Assembly (NCBI RefSeq): GCF_007994225.1 | Contig: NZ_VLLL01000005.1 | Coordinates: 1,597,142 to 1,661,141, forward strand | Direction of reading: 5' to 3' | Length of the DNA stretch: 64,000 bases | Source of the DNA: Stackebrandtia albiflava | GTDB taxonomy: Bacteria; Actinomycetota; Actinomycetes; Mycobacteriales; Micromonosporaceae | Part shown: piece after piece, positions 24,849-33,055 of the stretch | Layout of the letters: each line of letters opens with the position of its first letter | Numbering within the stretch: the first letter of the stretch is position 1 | Notes under the pieces: model-generated | What the model was told of the DNA's origin: nothing | Seen by the model: the letters and a program-made list of their open reading frames with translations, nothing else | Database searches by the model: none | Program-made: the position numbers and the translations under genes

Positions 24849-25724
24849 ATGCCCACGGTCCGCCTCTCCGACGACACCCCGCTGGAGGTCACCGTCACCG
24901 GCCGCGGCCCCACGCTGCTCCTACCGGAGAACCCCGCCGAGGCCACCCCGGAGACGGCGGAGCGCCTGCGTCCCTGGGGCACCGACCCGCAACTCGGTCA
25001 CACCCTCATGACCGGCCTCTCCGACCGGTTCACCGTGGCCGCGTTCGACTACGTCGGCCACCTCATGGCCCACCCACGACCCGACGACCTCACACCCGAG
25101 ACCGTGACAGCCGACATGCTCGCCGTCGCCGACGCCGTGGGCGCCGAACGGTTCGCCTACTACGGGTACTCGTGGCTGGGACTGAGCGGCCTGCAACTGG
25201 CGATCCGCACCGACCGGCTGTGGGCCCTGGCGACGGGCGGCTTTCCGCCCCTCGACGGGCCCTACCGGGAGATGCTCGCCGTCACCACCGCCACACACCG
25301 CATGGCCGTCGAGAACGCCCGGGCGCCGGAAACCACCACGCGCGCCTCCCGCACCACCGCCGAGGACTCCGGAACGGGTGAGGACTACGACTGGGACGCC
25401 GCGGAGGCGACCATGTCCCCCGAGCAGAGCGGCCAGTTCACGACGCTTTACCGGGCGCTGGCCGACTTCGACGACCGCACCGTGCGATACCCGCCGGACC
25501 TACCGAGGTTGTGCCTGGTGGGTGAGTCGGACCGGATCGATTACGGCCCCCGGTGGGGTGGCGTCACCGTCGACCTGGCCGGTCCCGTGCTCCGCCACCG
25601 CGACACCCTGACCGCCACCGGATGGCGGGTCGCGATCCTGCCGGGACTCGACCACATGAAGGCGATGCAGCCGACCCACGTACTTCCGGTGCTCCGTCCG
25701 TTCCTCACCGATGCGGCCCCCTGA
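24849..25724 (+). CDS. Alpha/beta fold hydrolase
   Basis: 291-aa hydrolase-fold protein. Nucleophile elbow YYGYSWLG (Ser about 99), and C-terminal GLDHMKAM supplies the catalytic His. GESDRIDYG near 222 carries the likely acid. GGAGG at 24840-24844 fits ATG 24849 better than ATG 24846. Divergent from a TetR gene with shared operators, so it is probably induced by a small ligand that it may degrade. A hairpin terminator lies behind it. Confidence 0.9.
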   Translation: MPTVRLSDDTPLEVTVTGRGPTLLLPENPAEATPETAERLRPWGTDPQLGHTLMTGLSDRFTVAAFDYVGHLMAHPRPDDLTPETVTADMLAVADAVGAERFAYYGYSWLGLSGLQLAIRTDRLWALATGGFPPLDGPYREMLAVTTATHRMAVENARAPETTTRASRTTAEDSGTGEDYDWDAAEATMSPEQSGQFTTLYRALADFDDRTVRYPPDLPRLCLVGESDRIDYGPRWGGVTVDLAGPVLRHRDTLTATGWRVAILPGLDHMKAMQPTHVLPVLRPFLTDAAP

Positions 25725-25752
25725 CGCTCCGGCGATGACGGAACTACGGGCC

Positions 25753-25799
25753 GGGCCGGGTTCTCGAGTGGACGCCGGGGCCGCCCGGGAACCCGGCCC
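25753..25799 (+). terminator. Hairpin terminator behind the hydrolase gene
   Basis: An 11-bp perfect stem (25753-25763 with 25789-25799) enclosing 25 nt lies 28 nt after the hydrolase stop and before the LysE gene promoter. Confidence 0.55.
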
Positions 25800-25853
25800 A
25801 CGCCGGAAGCGGCCCGACCGGTGCCCGGCCGCCGCCACGACTAGATTCACGTG

Positions 25854-26471
25854 GTGACCGACTTCGTCATACCCGTGCTCACCGGCCTCGGAGCGGGACT
25901 CTCGCTGATCGTGGCCATCGGAGCGCAGAACGCCTTCGTGCTGCGGCAGGGACTGCGCACCGAACACGTCGCCTGGGTCGTCACGGTGTGCGCCGTGTCC
26001 GACGCCGTCCTCATCGTCGCCGGAGTGGCGGGCATCGGAGTGCTGATCCAGGCGGCGCCCGGACTGCTGACGGTGACCCGCTACGCGGGCGCGGCGTTCC
26101 TGCTCGGATACGCCGCGCTCGCCGCGCGACGGGTCTGGAACCGGCAGTCGATGACGACCCGGGCCGCCGGCGACCGCGCCGGGCTCGGCGCGGTGCTGGC
26201 CACCTGTCTGGCGTTGACCTGGCTCAACCCGCACGTCTACCTGGACACCGTGATCCTGTTGGGTTCCATCGCCAACTCCCATCCCGAACCCGACCGATGG
26301 CTCATCGGCGCGGGAGCCGTCGCCGGGAGCGTCGCCTGGTTCACGGCACTGGGCTTCGGCGCGCGGCTACTGAGCCCGCTGTTCGCCAGACCGATCGCCT
26401 GGCGGCTGCTCGACGCGCTCATCGCCGTCGTCATGACCGTACTGGCGGTGACACTCCTGCTCGGTACGTGA
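25854..26471 (+). CDS. LysE/ArgO family amino-acid exporter
   Basis: 205-aa membrane protein with about six helices and the LysE signature (GLGAGLSLIVAIGAQNAFVLRQGL, about 11-34; LALTWLNPHVYLDTVILLG, about 121-139). ArgO/LysE proteins export basic amino acids. Two GTG codons adjoin (25851 and 25854). TAGATT at 25842-25847 is 6 nt from the second, so a leaderless start there is favoured. It converges with the methyltransferase gene 3 nt away. Confidence 0.94.
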   Translation: MTDFVIPVLTGLGAGLSLIVAIGAQNAFVLRQGLRTEHVAWVVTVCAVSDAVLIVAGVAGIGVLIQAAPGLLTVTRYAGAAFLLGYAALAARRVWNRQSMTTRAAGDRAGLGAVLATCLALTWLNPHVYLDTVILLGSIANSHPEPDRWLIGAGAVAGSVAWFTALGFGARLLSPLFARPIAWRLLDALIAVVMTVLAVTLLLGT

Positions 26472-26474
26472 CCG

Positions 26475-27269
26475 TCAACGCGACGGCGCGAACCCCGCGG
26501 TCAGCAGATGACCACCGGCACCCCACAGCGACGGCTCCGTCTCGTACCGCCGCAGTTCCCCCAGCAGCCGTTCCCGTGCCGGTGCGTCGTCGAGGACGAC
26601 TTCGAGGCCGGGTATCAACCACACCGCGCCCTCCACACCGAACTGACGTACGCCGGTCAGGCCCGCCGCGTCACACTCGGCGCGGATCTCCTCGGGCCGG
26701 TGGAGATACGCACCGGTGAACAGCTCCCCCGACAGATGACCGGAGGCCGCCACCTCGTCCATCAGCTCCCCGGCCTCCACCAGGGCGCCCCTGCGTGCCA
26801 TGTCGTGGAAGACCGAGAACCGGTTCACGGTCGCCACCACCACCGGGCCGCCGGGCCGGACGACCCGGATCGCCTCCGCGAGCGCCGACTCCCGGTCCGC
26901 GGGTTCCCGCAGGTGGTACATCGGTCCCAACAGCAGTACCGCGTCGACGTCGCCGTCGGGCAGGGGGAGCCGCCGCGCGTCACCGGTGACCGCGGTGACA
27001 CCCGGCAACCGAGATGCCGCATCCACATGAGACGGCACCGGATCCACCAGGGTCACCCGGTGGCCGTCCTCGGCCAGCCAGCGGGCGTGCACGCCCATCC
27101 CACCTCCCACGTCGGCGACCGCCGACGGGGCCTCGGGCAACAACCTGCGCAACACGTCACGGGTACGCAGGAACTCCAACCGGCCCGGACCGTCCCTCTC
27201 AAGCCGGTCGGCCTCGCCGCCGCGTTCGTAGTACCGCAGGATCTCGGGTGCGATCGTCAACTCGTCCAT
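26475..27269 (-). CDS. SAM-dependent methyltransferase
   Basis: 264-aa class I methyltransferase. SAM-binding motif I VADVGGGMGVHARWLAEDGH (about 50-69), motif II LVDPVPSHV, and VVRPGGPVVVATVNR (about 138-152) are present. Acidic GDARRLPLPDGDVDAVLLLG is motif post-I to IV. The N-terminal YYERGGEADRL is typical of an Ubiquinone/SAM subgroup. It is the last gene of a three-gene minus-strand operon (kinase, YigZ, methyltransferase) with gaps of about 40 nt. Substrate unknown. Confidence 0.92.
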   Translation of the reverse strand: MDELTIAPEILRYYERGGEADRLERDGPGRLEFLRTRDVLRRLLPEAPSAVADVGGGMGVHARWLAEDGHRVTLVDPVPSHVDAASRLPGVTAVTGDARRLPLPDGDVDAVLLLGPMYHLREPADRESALAEAIRVVRPGGPVVVATVNRFSVFHDMARRGALVEAGELMDEVAASGHLSGELFTGAYLHRPEEIRAECDAAGLTGVRQFGVEGAVWLIPGLEVVLDDAPARERLLGELRRYETEPSLWGAGGHLLTAGFAPSR

Positions 27270-27307
27270 GACGGGATTCTCCCGGACCCACAACGGAACA
27301 CAACCGT

Positions 27308-27919
27308 TTATCCGGCCTCCACCACGGTCTCTCCCGTGGTCTGCCAGACCGCCGCGCCACCGGTCATCGACGCCAGCCGGGCACCCAGGCGCTCCGGATC
27401 GGGTGTGGCCACGTCGAACTCGATGTCGTCGCCGTACCGGACGTCCAGCAACCGGTCGGGTCCGCGCCGCAACTCCGCCTCCAGCCCGCCGCCGTCCCGG
27501 TAGTCGGCGACCACCGTCACCACCGGCAACCGCAGCAACTCCACGGTGCCCGCCAGGTCCACGGCCTCGGAGACGACACCTCCGTAAGCGCGGACGAGAC
27601 CGCCGGCCCCCAGCTTGACCCCGCCGAAGTACCGTGACACCACCGCGACGACCTCGACCAGTTCCCGGTGGCGCAGTACCTCCAGCATGGGCAGTCCGGC
27701 GGTGCCACCCGGTTCGCCGTCGTCGCTCGACCGCCTGATCCGCCCGTCGCCGCCCACCACGTAGGCGGTGCAGTGGTGCCCCGCGTTCCAGTGCGCCCTC
27801 CGGCGCTCGGTGATGAAGGCGCGGGCCGCCGCCTCGTCGGCGACCCGCGCCAGAGCGCAGATGAACCGGGACCGGTGGATCACCAGTTCATGCACGATGT
27901 CGCCGCGGATCGTCCTCAT
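27308..27919 (-). CDS. YigZ/IMPACT family (UPF0029) protein
   Basis: 203-aa protein with the N-terminal Impact domain: DDGEPGGTAGLPMLEVL (about 66-82) and VVSRYFGGVKLGAGGLVRAY (about 93-112) are diagnostic. The C-terminal DUF1949 domain follows (about 135-195). IMPACT-type proteins bind ribosomes or nucleic acid and modulate translation under starvation in eukaryotes; the bacterial role is unclear. Central gene of a three-gene operon. Confidence 0.95.
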   Translation of the reverse strand: MRTIRGDIVHELVIHRSRFICALARVADEAAARAFITERRRAHWNAGHHCTAYVVGGDGRIRRSSDDGEPGGTAGLPMLEVLRHRELVEVVAVVSRYFGGVKLGAGGLVRAYGGVVSEAVDLAGTVELLRLPVVTVVADYRDGGGLEAELRRGPDRLLDVRYGDDIEFDVATPDPERLGARLASMTGGAAVWQTTGETVVEAG

Positions 27920-27958
27920 GACGACAGCGACGATACGCCACGACCGGGCGCCGGCCGG

Positions 27959-28894
27959 TCAGCCCGGCAGCGGGAACCGGTCGGGGGTGATCGCGGCCAG
28001 TTCGGTCAGGTACGCGCGCTCCCGGGGGTCGTCCCAGCCGTCGGAGTCGATCAGCGACCACACGCCGTACTCGCTGAGCATGTACTCCACCGCGACCGGC
28101 CACAGCCGTCGCTCCTCCTCGGTGAGTGTCACCTGCGACAGGTAGCCCTCCGCGAACTCCCGCCATTCGGACGCGGTGAACAGCCGCGCCGGCGACGTCT
28201 CGTGTTCGATGTGGAACTGGATCGCCGCCAGCGCCAGGTCCAGTACGCGGGGGGCCCAGTCGGCGTTGTCGGGATCCACCAGCACCGGCCCCTCGGCGGT
28301 GTAGATGAGGTTGTTGGCCTTGTAGTCCATGACGGCGCCCACCTTGGGCAGGTCCGCCGACCGGATCTGCGGCAGGACCCTGGACATGAATTCGCCGACC
28401 AGGCGGCTCAACGGCTCCACCGACTCCGGGGCCGGACCGGCCAGGACCTTCGCCAGGCCCTCACGGTCCTCCTCGACCGACTCCTCGTCGTGGTCGGGCC
28501 ACTGGAACGGCGGCGGCAGTACGGCGGGTCGCACCGCGTGGATGCGGCCCAGGAGTTCACCGGCGGCCCGTGCCTGTCCGTCGGCCGCCCGATACTGTCC
28601 ACCTTCGATGAACGGGTACGCGACCCAGAAGTCCTCACCGACCTGGACGGGGTTGCGCACCGTGGTCGGCAGGGGCGACACGACCGCCACGCCCGCCTCC
28701 GCCAGTCCGGCGGTCCACCCCGCGATGGCGGCGGCGGTCTCGGGTTGGCTGCGGGTGCGTTTGACGACGGCCTCCCGTCCGTCGATCCGGCACGGGAACA
28801 CCGGTGCGTACGGATATATCGACACCTCGGAGACGTCTTGGGCGTTGAAGTGCGCGAGCACCTCGGCGTGTTTCTCGGACGGTTCGGCGGTCAT
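27959..28894 (-). CDS. Aminoglycoside phosphotransferase (APH)-like kinase
   Basis: 311-aa protein-kinase-like fold phosphotransferase. The N-lobe Lys lies in REAVVKRTRS. The catalytic loop reads VMDYKANNLIY (about 195-205), with the usual HGD replaced by MDYK. The metal-binding Asp is in VLVDPDNADW. This is closest to spectinomycin/fructosamine-kinase-type APH proteins, so antibiotic inactivation cannot be assumed. AGAGGA lies 7 nt before ATG 28894, which is preferred over GTG 28900. First gene of the operon with YigZ and a methyltransferase. Confidence 0.86.
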   Translation of the reverse strand: MTAEPSEKHAEVLAHFNAQDVSEVSIYPYAPVFPCRIDGREAVVKRTRSQPETAAAIAGWTAGLAEAGVAVVSPLPTTVRNPVQVGEDFWVAYPFIEGGQYRAADGQARAAGELLGRIHAVRPAVLPPPFQWPDHDEESVEEDREGLAKVLAGPAPESVEPLSRLVGEFMSRVLPQIRSADLPKVGAVMDYKANNLIYTAEGPVLVDPDNADWAPRVLDLALAAIQFHIEHETSPARLFTASEWREFAEGYLSQVTLTEEERRLWPVAVEYMLSEYGVWSLIDSDGWDDPRERAYLTELAAITPDRFPLPG

Positions 28895-29059
28895 CGGCAC
28901 TTCCTCTCAGACGACATACGTTTGCATATGAGAACACGTCGTCCGCGGATCCGGCAAACGGTTTAGGCGATCGCGTGCCGGTCCGGTTCGGATCCGGCCG
29001 TTCCGCCGGTCGACTACTGTCGAGTGCTCAGCCGTCAACACCACGCCGGGGAGCCTCCG

Positions 29060-29368
29060 ATGTCAGTTCTGGTCGCCTTCAGTGTCACACCGCTGGGAAT
29101 GGGCGAACACGTCGGCGAGGTGGTCGCCGAGGCCGTGCGGGTGGTACGCGAGTCGGGTCTGCCCAACCACACCGACGCCATGTTCACCGTGGTGGAGGGC
29201 GATGACCTGACCGAGGCGATGGCGGTGGTGACACTGGCCGTGGAGGCGGTCGCCGCCCGGGCTCCACGGGTGAGCACCGTGATCAAACTGGACTACTTCC
29301 CCGGGCGGGACAACGGCATCGATTCCAAACCCGCCGCGATCGACGCCTACCTCGCCGACGGACGATGA
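29060..29368 (+). CDS. Thiamine-binding protein (MTH1187/YkoF-like, UPF0045)
   Basis: 102-aa ferredoxin-like-fold protein of the MTH1187/YqgV family: [20 protein letters not shown] at the N-terminus, [16 protein letters not shown] in the middle and [17 protein letters not shown] near the end. Members bind thiamine or its degradation product HMP. Size and spacing match the family. It stands alone between a divergent kinase operon and hairpin 29373-29407. Confidence 0.92.
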   Translation: MSVLVAFSVTPLGMGEHVGEVVAEAVRVVRESGLPNHTDAMFTVVEGDDLTEAMAVVTLAVEAVAARAPRVSTVIKLDYFPGRDNGIDSKPAAIDAYLADGR

Positions 29369-29372
29369 CACG

Positions 29373-29407
29373 ACCCCGGCGGCGGCCGGGTCGGCCGCCG
29401 CCGGGGT
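29373..29407. terminator. Bidirectional hairpin terminator
   Basis: A perfect 15-bp stem (29373-29387 with 29393-29407), 5-nt loop, lies between the convergent thiamine-binding protein and LPMO genes. Confidence 0.82.
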
Positions 29408-29431
29408 TCTCAACGGTTCACCTGAGCCGGG

Positions 29432-30235
29432 TCAACAGGCTCCCAGGCTCTCCCAGACGCCCCAGTCGCCGGTGGTGCCGGGCTCCTCGCCCTGCGTCCA
29501 CCACTTGGCGCGGTACTCGGATCCGTTGTGGCTGACCACGGTGCCGCCGGTGTAGGTGCCCGAGGGGCTCCACGCCGGGGTGTCGCACTGGCCGGGCTCA
29601 CCCGGCTCGCCCGGGTTGCCCGGGTCGCCGCCGAAGTTGACGTCGGAGCAGGCGTAGAAGGCGTTGCCGGTGTCGGCGACCGACCACACCGCCAGGATCA
29701 CGTGGTGCCCGCTCTTGCCGGAGGGCAGCGTGCCGCCGTGGGTGTAGGTGTACGGCGGCTGGCCGCTGAACGGCACGGTCAGGAACGGCGTCAGTTCCAG
29801 GTCGGACCGTCCGATCGGGTCGAGCGGGTTCCAGCCGTCCTTGGTGATGAAGTACTCGAACTTGCTGGTGGAGTGCGGGGCGGTGAACTTCCAGCCGAAC
29901 TGGAACTGGGCGCCCGCGGTGACGTTGGTCTTGGGCCAGTTGCCACCGCGCGGGTTGTCGAGCGGGGCGAAGCCTCCGTTGCCGCCGGCGCAGATCTGGC
30001 CGTCGGCCGGGCCGGCCTGCGGGAAGCCCTTGGGACCCTCCACGCTCTGCGGCTCGTACTGGATGGGGCCGCAGTCGGCCACGGTGCGCTGTGCACAGTG
30101 GAGCTGGCGGCTGGTCGGACTGGTGGTGTATCCATGCGCCGATACGGGCGTAGCACCGGCGACGGCGAGCAAAACCGCGACGACGCCGCCCACGAAGAGG
30201 GAGGACACCGCCTTCACGGTCCGTGAGAGTGCCAT
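29432..30235 (-). CDS. Secreted AA10 lytic polysaccharide monooxygenase with CBM
   Basis: 267-aa secreted enzyme. A signal peptide (1-33) ends SA before HGYTTSPTS, so mature His1 (His34) can form the copper histidine brace with His121 in TAPHSTSKFEYF. The AA10/chitin-binding domain spans about 34-205. A GGDPGNPGEPGEPGQ linker leads to a C-terminal chitin-binding type 3 (CBM5/12) module (YTGGTVVSHNGSEYRAKWWTQG). Cleaves crystalline chitin or cellulose oxidatively. GGAAG selects ATG 30235 over ATG 30250. Complements the chitinase at 36663. Confidence 0.95.
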   Translation of the reverse strand: MALSRTVKAVSSLFVGGVVAVLLAVAGATPVSAHGYTTSPTSRQLHCAQRTVADCGPIQYEPQSVEGPKGFPQAGPADGQICAGGNGGFAPLDNPRGGNWPKTNVTAGAQFQFGWKFTAPHSTSKFEYFITKDGWNPLDPIGRSDLELTPFLTVPFSGQPPYTYTHGGTLPSGKSGHHVILAVWSVADTGNAFYACSDVNFGGDPGNPGEPGEPGQCDTPAWSPSGTYTGGTVVSHNGSEYRAKWWTQGEEPGTTGDWGVWESLGAC

Positions 30236-30257
30236 GAGGACCACTTCCATACATCGA

Positions 30258-30286
30258 AATTTATAAAAGGCTCCTTACGGTAACAA
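30258..30286 (-). promoter_or_regulatory. Promoter of the LPMO gene
   Basis: On the minus strand TTGTTA (30286-30281) and TAAATT (30263-30258) have a 17-bp spacer in an unusually AT-rich stretch, 22 nt upstream of the ATG. This is a standard housekeeping-type promoter. Confidence 0.55.
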
Positions 30287-30522
30287 ACAGCAAGGAATCT
30301 TGTCTATGGGTGAGCGCAAGACGAACAACCGCCGAACGACACCACCCGTCGCCCACCACCCGGCCACCGAGGACACGATCCGTCCCGCCACCACGCGTTT
30401 CGCACGGCCCGACCGACAAGCGGCCGGTCCCCACCCCAAGAGAGGTTTAAGGACCGCTTAACACGCACTTCAGTTCCCGCCGCACCGTTGCGCGACCGGA
30501 ACCCGCGTGGCAGGTTCGACGG

Positions 30523-31056
30523 ATGCGCCTGACCTTCCGGCTGTGCCGAGAGGCCGACCTGCCGGTCCTCGACCGCCTCAACCCCTCCCCCAGCGTCGAG
30601 TCCTTCCACCACCGGAGGTTCGCGACCCAGCGCGAGGGCGACGGCGACTACCTGATCGCCCGCCACCGGGGCAGACCGGTCGCCAACGCGTTGATCATGT
30701 GGCGCGGCTGCACCGCCGAAGAGGTACGGCGACACCATCCCGGCGTCCCCGAGATCAACGGCCTCGACGTCTTCCCTCCCGGACTGCGCGGACGGGGCAT
30801 CGGCACCGCGCTCGTCGCCGCCTGCGAGCAGCGGGCCCGCGCGGCCGGAGCCGACCGGATCGGCCTGGGCGTGGCCGACGCCAATCCGCGCGCCGCCGCG
30901 CTGTACCACCGTCTCGGTTACCGCGGAGACGTGCGCTACATCGACCGGTACACCTGTGTCGACAGTCTCGGTACCCGCCACCGGTTCGCCGACCCGTGCG
31001 TGTTCCTGGTGAAAGACCTCGACCGAACGGTGCGTTCTACATCACTGAACGCATGA
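30523..31056 (+). CDS. GNAT family N-acetyltransferase
   Basis: 177-aa acetyltransferase. The acetyl-CoA pyrophosphate loop is LRGRGIGTALVAAC (about 87-100), preceded by the beta4 strand EINGLDVFPP. NPRAAALYHRLGYRG (about 125-139) is the alpha4/beta7 element. Substrate not deducible. Located after the divergent LPMO gene and 84 nt before the XRE-MurA fusion gene, same strand. Confidence 0.9.
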   Translation: MRLTFRLCREADLPVLDRLNPSPSVESFHHRRFATQREGDGDYLIARHRGRPVANALIMWRGCTAEEVRRHHPGVPEINGLDVFPPGLRGRGIGTALVAACEQRARAAGADRIGLGVADANPRAAALYHRLGYRGDVRYIDRYTCVDSLGTRHRFADPCVFLVKDLDRTVRSTSLNA

Positions 31057-31105
31057 GCATCCGATCCGAATCCCGTGCAATCCGGACACTTCGCCGGTCC
31101 CTCGA

Positions 31106-31140
31106 TTGCCATACACCACATGTGAGATACAGTGAGCGTC
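31106..31140 (+). promoter_or_regulatory. Leaderless promoter with palindrome before the XRE-MurA fusion gene
   Basis: TTGCCA (31106-31111) and TACAGT (31128-31133) are spaced by 16 bp, and the ATG at 31141 follows after 7 nt, so the mRNA should be leaderless. An 8-bp palindrome CACATGTG (31117-31124) in the spacer may be an autoregulatory operator for the XRE domain. Confidence 0.55.
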
Positions 31141-32688
31141 ATGTCTGATTCCCCCGGACGAACCGAAGACCATCTGCGCCGTATCGGCACCCTCATCCGT
31201 GACGCCCGCAAGCACCGCGGCCTCACCCAGGCCCAGCTCGCCGACAGCCTCGGCACGAGCCAGAGCGCCGTGAACCGGATCGAGAAGGGACAGCAGAACC
31301 TCAGCGTCGAGATGCTGACCCGTGTCAGCGACGCCCTCGACAGCCAGATCGTGTCGCTGGGCACACCCGGCGCGATGCACCTGCGGGTACACGGCGGGGC
31401 CAAGCTCTCCGGCGCCATCGACGTCAAGACCTCCAAGAACGCCGGCGTCGCCCTGCTGTGCGCCTCACTGCTCAACCGCGGCCGCACCGTCCTGCGGCGC
31501 GTGGCGCGCATCGAGGAGGTCAACCGCATCCTGGAAGTGCTGGAGAGCATGGGAGTGCGGTACCGGTGGCTCAACGCCGACAACGACCTGGAGATCGTGC
31601 CCCCGGCGGAACTCGACCTGTCGCGGGTCAACGCCGACGCGGCCCGTCGCACCCGCAGCATCATCATGTTCCTGGGACCCCTGCTGCACGACCACCCGCA
31701 GTTCGCCCTGCCTTACGCCGGCGGCTGCGACCTCGGCACGCGCACGGTCGAACCCCACATGATCGCGCTGCGGCCGTTCGGCCTCGCGGTCAAGGCCACC
31801 ACCGGGGAGTACCAGGCCAGCGTCGACGAAGGCGTCCGCCCCACCCGGCCGATCGTGCTGACCGAACGCGGCGACACCGTCACCGAGAACGCCATCATGG
31901 CCGCCGCCCGGAGCGAGGGCGTGACGATCATCCGCAACGCCAGCTCCAACTACATGGTCCAGGACCTCTGCTTCTACCTGCAGAAGCTCGGCGTGAACAT
32001 CGACGGCGTCGGCACCACGACCCTCAAGATCGAGGGCGTGCGGCACATCGACCGCGACGTCGACTACTCCCCCGCCGAGGACCCGATAGAGGCGATGAGC
32101 CTCATCACCGCGGCCATCGTGACCGACTCCGAGATCACCGTCCGCCGGGTCCCCATCGAGTTCCTGGAGATCGAGCTCGCCGTCCTTCAGGAGATGGGGC
32201 TCCAGTACCGGATCTCCGAGGAGTACCTGGCGGCCAACGGCAACACCCGGTTGGCCGACGTCACCGTGCTCCCGTCGGTCCTGCACGCGCCCATCGACAA
32301 GATCCACCCCATGCCGTTCCCCGGCCTGAACCTGGACAACCTGCCGTTCTTCGCCCTCATCGCCGCGTGCGCGCAGGGTGCGACCCTGGTCCACGACTGG
32401 GTCTACGAGAAACGGGCCATCTACCTCACCGAGCTGGACAAGCTCGGCGCCCGGGTCACGTTGATGGACCCGCACCGCGTGCTCATCGAGGGACCGACCC
32501 ACTGGTCGGGCGCCGAGGTGATCTGCCCACCCGCGCTGCGCCCGGCCGTGGTGATCCTGTTGGCGATGCTGACCGCCAAGGGGACCTCGGTGCTGCGCAA
32601 CGTCAACGTCATCCACCGCGGATACGAACAGCTCGCCGAACGCCTGAGCGAGCTGGGCGCCCAGATCGAGACCTTCGGCGACGTCTGA
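31141..32688 (+). CDS. XRE-type HTH fused to MurA-like enolpyruvyl transferase
   Basis: 515-aa fusion. Residues 12-72 are an XRE helix-turn-helix (IRDARKHRGLTQAQLADSLG, SQSAVNRIEKG). Residues about 80-512 align with UDP-GlcNAc 1-carboxyvinyltransferase (MurA), which adds enolpyruvate from PEP to UDP-GlcNAc. Key positions are kept: Lys99-Asn100, the fosfomycin-target Cys196 in AGGCDLGTR, Arg201, Asp in LNLDNLPFF and Arg in VIHRGYEQLAERL. The usual DLR of MurA reads ALR. It may be a PEP- or cell-wall-precursor-sensing regulator, a functional MurA, or both. Same architecture is known in actinobacteria; role unproven. Confidence 0.93.
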   Translation: MSDSPGRTEDHLRRIGTLIRDARKHRGLTQAQLADSLGTSQSAVNRIEKGQQNLSVEMLTRVSDALDSQIVSLGTPGAMHLRVHGGAKLSGAIDVKTSKNAGVALLCASLLNRGRTVLRRVARIEEVNRILEVLESMGVRYRWLNADNDLEIVPPAELDLSRVNADAARRTRSIIMFLGPLLHDHPQFALPYAGGCDLGTRTVEPHMIALRPFGLAVKATTGEYQASVDEGVRPTRPIVLTERGDTVTENAIMAAARSEGVTIIRNASSNYMVQDLCFYLQKLGVNIDGVGTTTLKIEGVRHIDRDVDYSPAEDPIEAMSLITAAIVTDSEITVRRVPIEFLEIELAVLQEMGLQYRISEEYLAANGNTRLADVTVLPSVLHAPIDKIHPMPFPGLNLDNLPFFALIAACAQGATLVHDWVYEKRAIYLTELDKLGARVTLMDPHRVLIEGPTHWSGAEVICPPALRPAVVILLAMLTAKGTSVLRNVNVIHRGYEQLAERLSELGAQIETFGDV

Positions 32689-32692
32689 GACC

Positions 32693-32725
32693 CGCCGCCG
32701 CCCGGTGTCTCGCCGGGCGGCGGCG
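32693..32725. terminator. Bidirectional hairpin terminator
   Basis: A perfect 13-bp stem (32693-32705 with 32713-32725) and 7-nt loop fills the gap between the convergent XRE-MurA and small membrane protein genes. Confidence 0.82.
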
Positions 32726-32728
32726 CGG

Positions 32729-32932
32729 TCACCGGTCGCCCTTCACGGCCTTGCGGCGCGCGGCCGTGACCAGACCCACGACGAGCGTGACCGCGCCGAT
32801 CACCATCAGGACCACGCCCACCTTGGACAACGTGAACACCGGAATCTCGACGTCTCCGGTGAACAGCCACAGCCCCGCTCCCACCAGGAACAGGAGCACT
32901 CCCTCGCCCACGCCCCGATTCATCCTGCCCAT
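32729..32932 (-). CDS. Small two-TM membrane protein (DUF5708-like)
   Basis: 67-aa protein with two transmembrane helices (GVLLFLVGAGLWLFTG and VGVVLMVIGAVTLVVGLVTA) and a basic tail RRKAVKGDR. GLWLFTGDVE followed by LSKVGVVLMVIG resembles a family I recall as DUF5708. AGGAG lies 7 nt before ATG 32932, which is therefore preferred over the longer frame. Function unknown. Confidence 0.8.
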   Translation of the reverse strand: MGRMNRGVGEGVLLFLVGAGLWLFTGDVEIPVFTLSKVGVVLMVIGAVTLVVGLVTAARRKAVKGDR

Positions 32933-33055
32933 CGTCCCGCTCCTCTCCGACACCGTCGGGGTCCAAGACTAGGAACGGCGAGGCGGCGATCCGTCCCACC
33001 GGCGGACGAGATCGCCCGCCGCCCGGGTACGCCCTTCGATGTAGCCGGCGCGGGC

